Both the position numbers and the translations under genes were made by a program. A stretch of DNA of 64,000 nt from Pseudomonas sp. ADAK13 (lineage in GTDB: Bacteria; Pseudomonadota; Gammaproteobacteria; Pseudomonadales; Pseudomonadaceae). Location of the stretch: NCBI RefSeq assembly GCF_012935715.1, contig NZ_CP052860.1, positions 3,286,001-3,350,000 on the forward strand, given 5' to 3'. Shown here piece after piece: positions 60,090 to 64,000 of this stretch. The notes beneath the pieces are model-generated. The model saw nothing but the letters and a program-made list of their open reading frames with translations. It was not told where the DNA came from and did no database searches. The first letter of the stretch is position 1. Each line of letters begins with the position of its first letter.

Positions 60090-62111
60090 TTAACGAACGT
60101 TTCTGAACAACATCAACCGTGCACTTTCATGCAACCCCCGAGTCAGCCCCTGCAACCGCTGAAACTCCTCGGGGTACTGCTGAGCCACATCGTCCCTCGG
60201 CGTTTGCGACGCCAGGTCGTGCAGGGTCGGCGAACTGCCGTCGTGTTCCATCTGCAGCAGGAAGTCTTTGGTCACGCCGCCGATCAGCGGGAACGTGCCC
60301 TCGCGCAGTACCAGCGGCACCACCCGCTCGCCTTCCGGCGCAGGCTGCTGGATATCGCGGCCCATGGCGCCATTGTGGAACGCAATGCCCGCCATGCCGG
60401 CGACCGTGGGCAGCAAGTCCGCCAGGCCGACCGCTTCTTCGATCACCCGGGGTTCCAGGCCGGGTGCATGGATCATCATCGGTACGTTGTTGCTTTCCAA
60501 GCCGAGCTGTTCGAACGCTGGCGCCATGTGCGGGATCTGGCTGATGCGGGTGTTGTGGTCGCCGAAGAACACGAAGATGGTGTTGTCGTAGTAACCCCCG
60601 GCCTTGGCGATTTCCATCAGGCGGCCGATGTTGAAATCCAGCAGGCGCACGGCGTTGTATTGCTCGACGCTGCGACTGCCTGCAGCCTGGACTTGCTCCA
60701 CGGTGAGGTCATGCACCACGAAGCCGTCGTTGTTCTTGGGGATGGTGAACGGGCGGTGGTTGCCGGAGGTTTGCAGGTAGGCGAAAAACGGCTGGTCCTT
60801 GGGAATGGCGCGCAGCAGTTCGTCGCCTTCCTTGAACAGGTCCAGGTCGGACACGCCCCACACGTCCACCCGTGGCGAGCGCCAGTGGCTTTCGTCGTAG
60901 AGTTTCACGCCATCGATGCTCTGGCGGATCAGCGCGTTGATGTTCGCCCAGCCGGCATTGCCGCCAATCATGTAGAGCTTCTGATAATTCTCGAAGGAGT
61001 TGATCAGCGTGTGTTGCCGGGTGATCAGCGGGTTGCGGGTGGCGGTCTCCCGGCGGGTGACGTCGGGCACGCCGGTGATGCTCGCCCACACGGTCTTGGC
61101 GGTGCCGGTAACGGGCACGTAGAAGTGTTTGAAAAACCAGCTTTCTTGCGCCAGCTTGTCGAGATTCGGCGTGGGGTTCAGCGGGTTGCCGTAGGCGCCC
61201 ACGGCGCTGGTGCCGAGGGATTCGAGCATCACAAAGATCACGTTTGGCGGGCGATCGCCTTTAAGCCGGTAAGGCTGCACGGCTTGTTCGCGGGCGAAGC
61301 TCAGTTGTTCGGGATCGGGTTGGCTGACCCCCAGGTAATTCGCGACTTGCGGGTAGTGCTCACGCACCTTGCCTTCATCGAACTGCGACTGGCCGACCTT
61401 GAGGGTGTCGTACAAAAACAGCACCGGGTTGAGGCCCACGGCGGCGATCTGGTTATTGCCGGAAAAGAACGCATCGCTCCAGCGCAGGGGCACCGGGTTT
61501 TCGAGATTGAGGTTGGCCACGCGGCCGAGCAAGGCGAGCAAGACCACAATCACACCGACAGTGGCCACTGATGCAAGGGCCAGCTTGCCGAAGGGTTTGT
61601 GTTCGCCGTCCAGGGTGATGCGTTCGAGGCGAACCAGGGCGTAGGTCCACAGGCTGACGGCCGTAAGCCAACTCAAGGTTATCCACAGCACCGGGTAGGT
61701 TTCCCACACCATCTGCTGGGAAATCTGCGCATCCTCCAGGTAACGCAGCACCGTGGCGTTGATGCGCACACCGAGGTAGGCGTAGTGGCCGAAGTCGATG
61801 ATGTACACCAGCCCGACGACGGCCAGCGCCACCAGCAGATAACCCCGCGCGAGCCAGCGCAAGGCGGGGACGGTCAGCAGGTTCCAGCGCGGTAGCCAGG
61901 CGAGCAGGGCCAGGGGCAACAGGATCAGCACCGCCAGGCGCAGGTCGAAACGCAGGCCGATCCCGAAGGTTTCCAGCAGTGCGGGTTCCTTGAGGTCGAC
62001 CCCGGAAAACCCGAGTACAAACACCAGCCGCAGTGCCGCCAGCAACGCAAATACCAAACCGATCGCGCCCACGCCGTAGCGTAGGCGGCGCGAGTGCAGC
62101 CATCCCATCAT
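60090..62111 (-). CDS. LTA-synthase/sulfatase-family membrane phosphotransferase
   Basis: A 673-residue protein with five N-terminal helices (to about 190) and a periplasmic sulfatase-like catalytic domain: NVIFVMLESLGTSAVG (metal site and Thr/Ser nucleophile region), GTAKTVWASITG, FAYLQTSGNHRPF and VFFGDHNTRI. Relatives are LtaS and OpgB, which transfer phosphoglycerol, and EptA. ATGA overlap with the upstream membrane protein supports start 62111; ATG 62108 is one codon on and better spaced from AGAGG. Likely decorates an envelope glycan or lipid. Confidence 0.87.
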   Translation of the reverse strand: MMGWLHSRRLRYGVGAIGLVFALLAALRLVFVLGFSGVDLKEPALLETFGIGLRFDLRLAVLILLPLALLAWLPRWNLLTVPALRWLARGYLLVALAVVGLVYIIDFGHYAYLGVRINATVLRYLEDAQISQQMVWETYPVLWITLSWLTAVSLWTYALVRLERITLDGEHKPFGKLALASVATVGVIVVLLALLGRVANLNLENPVPLRWSDAFFSGNNQIAAVGLNPVLFLYDTLKVGQSQFDEGKVREHYPQVANYLGVSQPDPEQLSFAREQAVQPYRLKGDRPPNVIFVMLESLGTSAVGAYGNPLNPTPNLDKLAQESWFFKHFYVPVTGTAKTVWASITGVPDVTRRETATRNPLITRQHTLINSFENYQKLYMIGGNAGWANINALIRQSIDGVKLYDESHWRSPRVDVWGVSDLDLFKEGDELLRAIPKDQPFFAYLQTSGNHRPFTIPKNNDGFVVHDLTVEQVQAAGSRSVEQYNAVRLLDFNIGRLMEIAKAGGYYDNTIFVFFGDHNTRISQIPHMAPAFEQLGLESNNVPMMIHAPGLEPRVIEEAVGLADLLPTVAGMAGIAFHNGAMGRDIQQPAPEGERVVPLVLREGTFPLIGGVTKDFLLQMEHDGSSPTLHDLASQTPRDDVAQQYPEEFQRLQGLTRGLHESARLMLFRNVR

Positions 62112-62707
62112 TGACCTCTGTGCAGTTTTATAAGAGGGCGCCAGGCGGCCATCGCCAGCATCCACAACCCGGCCACCAGGCAGTAGCCTGTCAGCAGTGG
62201 GTCGATCAGATAGTCCCAGTAGTTTTCCGAGGCCTTGAGCCGCAGCGCGAACGCCAGGGTGCCCGCCGCAAGCATCCACACGGCCAAGGTATTACGCAGC
62301 CAGAGCATCAGCAGTGCGGCGATGCCTATCAGCACAATCATCGGCCGAGGGTTGAAACCCCAACGGTAGGGGTCGAAATACGTCAGGCCCATCGTCGCCG
62401 GGTAAAGCACCAGGCTCAGGGCACCAAACATCAGCAACACCTGGAGCTTCTGCGGGTGCTGGAGTGGCTGCACCACGCCCAGACGGCACAGGCTGACCCA
62501 CGCCAACAGCACCAGGGTGCTGATGGCCAAGTCATCAGTGAAGCTGCGCACATAGGCCGCCAACGGCAGTTCGTTGACCGGGATAAAACTCACCACCACC
62601 AACACCGGCAGCAGCCATGGGCGCCAGGGCGCCGTCACGCGTAACAGGCTGAGCAGTACAAAACCCAACAGCACAAAACTCAAATGCGCTTGCCATTCAG
62701 AAACCAT
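62108..62707 (-). CDS. Polytopic membrane protein of the envelope operon
   Basis: A 199-residue hydrophobic protein with about six helices: LSFVLLGFVLLSLLRV, PWLLPVLVVVSFIPV, AISTLVLLAWVSL, LMFGALSLVLY, MIVLIGIAALLMLWL, GYCLVAGLWMLAMAA. No family motif recognised. It overlaps the BNR gene stop by one base and the sulfatase start by 4 nt, so all three are one translational unit. It may form a complex with the sulfatase-like enzyme. Confidence 0.75.
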   Translation of the reverse strand: MVSEWQAHLSFVLLGFVLLSLLRVTAPWRPWLLPVLVVVSFIPVNELPLAAYVRSFTDDLAISTLVLLAWVSLCRLGVVQPLQHPQKLQVLLMFGALSLVLYPATMGLTYFDPYRWGFNPRPMIVLIGIAALLMLWLRNTLAVWMLAAGTLAFALRLKASENYWDYLIDPLLTGYCLVAGLWMLAMAAWRPLIKLHRGQ

Positions 62708-63975
62708 CACATGCGCTCCGACAGCCAGGCTTCGTTGAAGCTGACGTGTTTGATGAACGTGTTGTTCCACGAGTACACCAGGTGGTACATGCCGTCCGGG
62801 CTGCGGCTGAAGTACGGGTACTCGTATTCGAAATCGCAGCCACGGGGTTTGCACACCCGGTAATCCAGGCTGCTGAGGAAGCGTTGTTCCAGCGGCAGAC
62901 GGCGGGCGCCGCTGGATTCGCGGAAGCCTTCGCCGATGATTTCCTTGTAGGCCTCGGGGGAGAAGGGTTGGCCCAGCGGGTCGGGGGACTGGTCCAGTTC
63001 CACCACGGTGCGCCACTGGTTGAGGTTGGCATCGGTGCCGTACAGGCTCAGCTTGAAGCGCCCGTCCTGCAGGTCGTTGAGTGCCACCAGCAAACCGTCG
63101 CCCTCAGTGCTGACGGCCGCCAACGAGGAGTTGGGGTTGGACGGCTCCAGCGGGTAAGGCTCGCTCCAGGTTTGCCCGGCGTCTTCGGTGCGGCTGGCGA
63201 GCACTCGGTGATGAGTTTCGCCGGCGTAACGCAGCATGGCGATGGCGCGCTGGCCGTCCTGCGGGACGATGGTCGGTTGCAGCGAATTTTTCCCACGACT
63301 GATACGGAATTTGTCGACCACCGCACCGTCGGCGCTCAAGTACAGGTACTCGGCGAATTTGCCCATGAACTCGTGGTACACCGGCAGGCCGATGGAACCG
63401 TCGGCATGGAACACCGGCGCAGCGCGCACCAGGGTGCTGATGTTGAAAAACGGTGAAGTGATCAACTGCCGAGGCGCCGACCAGTGGGTGCCGAGGTCGT
63501 CCGAGACCATCACATTGATCGCACTGGTGGCCCAGCCGCCTACCGACACCGAGACGTAAAACATCCACAGGCGGTTGTCCGGCGCCAGGGCGATCACCGG
63601 GTTGCCCAGTTTGCGGATGTAACGGTGGGTGCCGTCGCGCGTGCTTTCGCGGGTGGCGAGTACCTGCTCCGGGCCCCACTCGGCGCTTTTCGCGTCAAAG
63701 CGCGCGGTGCGCACCTGCACATCGGCGGCGCCTTCGCGGGAGCCGGCAAACCACACGGCCATCAGGTCGCCGCCGGGCAGGGCGGTGACCGAGGAGGAGT
63801 GCACGAAGTCATTGAGCTGCGAGGAGACAAAGCGGCTGCTGTATTGCGGGGTGGCCGCTGCCTGGGACGTGTCCTTGGCGGGCAGGGCAAACGGCGCCAA
63901 CACGTGGGGCGGATGACTTTGCCAGGCGGCGAAAAATACCACTAGCAGGCTGCAGATCATGAATAGCGGGCGCAT
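62707..63975 (-). CDS. BNR/sialidase-like six-bladed propeller protein
   Basis: A 422-residue protein with an N-terminal membrane anchor (MICSLLVVFFAAWQS) and a sialidase-fold domain. Asp-box repeats are visible: VSDDLGTHWSAPRQ and RTEDAGQTWSEP. The early motif VTALPGGDLMAVWFAGSREG resembles the FRIP-like region of the family. Whether the catalytic Tyr/Glu set of true sialidases is complete is uncertain, so it may be a glycan hydrolase or a binding propeller. ATG 63975 follows AGG. First gene of a three-gene envelope operon. Confidence 0.82.
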   Translation of the reverse strand: MRPLFMICSLLVVFFAAWQSHPPHVLAPFALPAKDTSQAAATPQYSSRFVSSQLNDFVHSSSVTALPGGDLMAVWFAGSREGAADVQVRTARFDAKSAEWGPEQVLATRESTRDGTHRYIRKLGNPVIALAPDNRLWMFYVSVSVGGWATSAINVMVSDDLGTHWSAPRQLITSPFFNISTLVRAAPVFHADGSIGLPVYHEFMGKFAEYLYLSADGAVVDKFRISRGKNSLQPTIVPQDGQRAIAMLRYAGETHHRVLASRTEDAGQTWSEPYPLEPSNPNSSLAAVSTEGDGLLVALNDLQDGRFKLSLYGTDANLNQWRTVVELDQSPDPLGQPFSPEAYKEIIGEGFRESSGARRLPLEQRFLSSLDYRVCKPRGCDFEYEYPYFSRSPDGMYHLVYSWNNTFIKHVSFNEAWLSERM

Positions 63976-64000
63976 AGAGAACCTGTCGGGAAAAGGATTA

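Noticed and set aside
59370..61571. 733-codon plus-strand frame opposite the Fe-ADH and LTA-synthase-like genes
   Set aside because: Shadow of two well-supported minus-strand genes; composition typical of antisense frames in GC-rich DNA.

Overview
The window looks like a chromosomal segment of a fluorescent-group Pseudomonas. GC content and codon use are high throughout, and the gene families are typical of the genus (pepA-lptFG, lepA-lepB-rnc-era-recO-pdxJ, a second Lon, gcd/oprB glucose oxidation, 2-aminoadipate transaminase, bphOP). Several intergenic gaps carry Pseudomonas REP/REPIN palindromes of the GTGGCGAGGG(G/A)GCTTG type. No prophage, rRNA, tRNA or CRISPR array was recognised.

Layout. 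1-9704 is housekeeping: pepA (cut by the window edge), the LPS-export permeases lptF/lptG, then lepA, lepB, rnc, era, recO and pdxJ on one strand. 9723-11020 is a REP element split by an IS110-group insertion sequence. 11132-18507 holds a Tat-exported multicopper oxidase, tadA, cmoA/cmoB, a YhhN-family membrane protein, a chagasin-like lipoprotein and a second Lon protease. 18638-28158 is a catabolic-looking island. A GntR regulator with two DNA-binding domains faces a plus-strand series: amidase, cyclic-imide-hydrolase-like deacetylase, MFS transporter, two short-chain dehydrogenases, a small MCGLCG protein, a COG0523 GTPase and a signal-less solute-binding protein. This series is interrupted by REPs and by an exact 350-bp tandem duplication. 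28308-42286 holds a c-di-GMP phosphodiesterase, an aromatic-amino-acid-decarboxylase/2OG-oxygenase pair, gcd and oprB, 2-aminoadipate transaminase with a LysR gene, an amino-acid-binding protein and a diguanylate cyclase. 42469-54555 holds a decayed toxin-antitoxin pair, a PhoD-like phosphatase, mlaA, a two-component system, a response regulator-bphO-bphP bacteriophytochrome set, a COQ7-like protein, a GNAT protein, a cytochrome c and an AraC regulator. 55658-59963 is a phosphonate operon (Fe-ADH, MFS, LysR, phnX). 60090-63975 is a three-gene envelope operon (BNR/sialidase-like, membrane protein, LTA-synthase-like sulfatase).

Most striking observation. The 204-nt non-coding left end of the IS110 element can be folded by eye into the two-loop bridge RNA described for IS110 transposons. 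Its putative target loop carries AAGCCCG and GTGGGAG, which read exactly the two sides of the REP sequence the element sits in (AAGCCCG-CT-CCCAC). Its second loop carries short matches to the element's own two ends. Joining the right end to the left end would also create a promoter (TTGCCC, 18 bp, TATGCT).

Other points of interest are the possible cyclic-imide degradation island with two paired operators, a PhnX pathway without PhnW but with an Fe-dependent dehydrogenase, the duplicated SDR start region, the internally deleted HigB-like toxin, and a 16-bp hairpin against the ribosome-binding site of the multicopper oxidase. All assignments come from reading the sequence and from recalled family knowledge; no database search was run.
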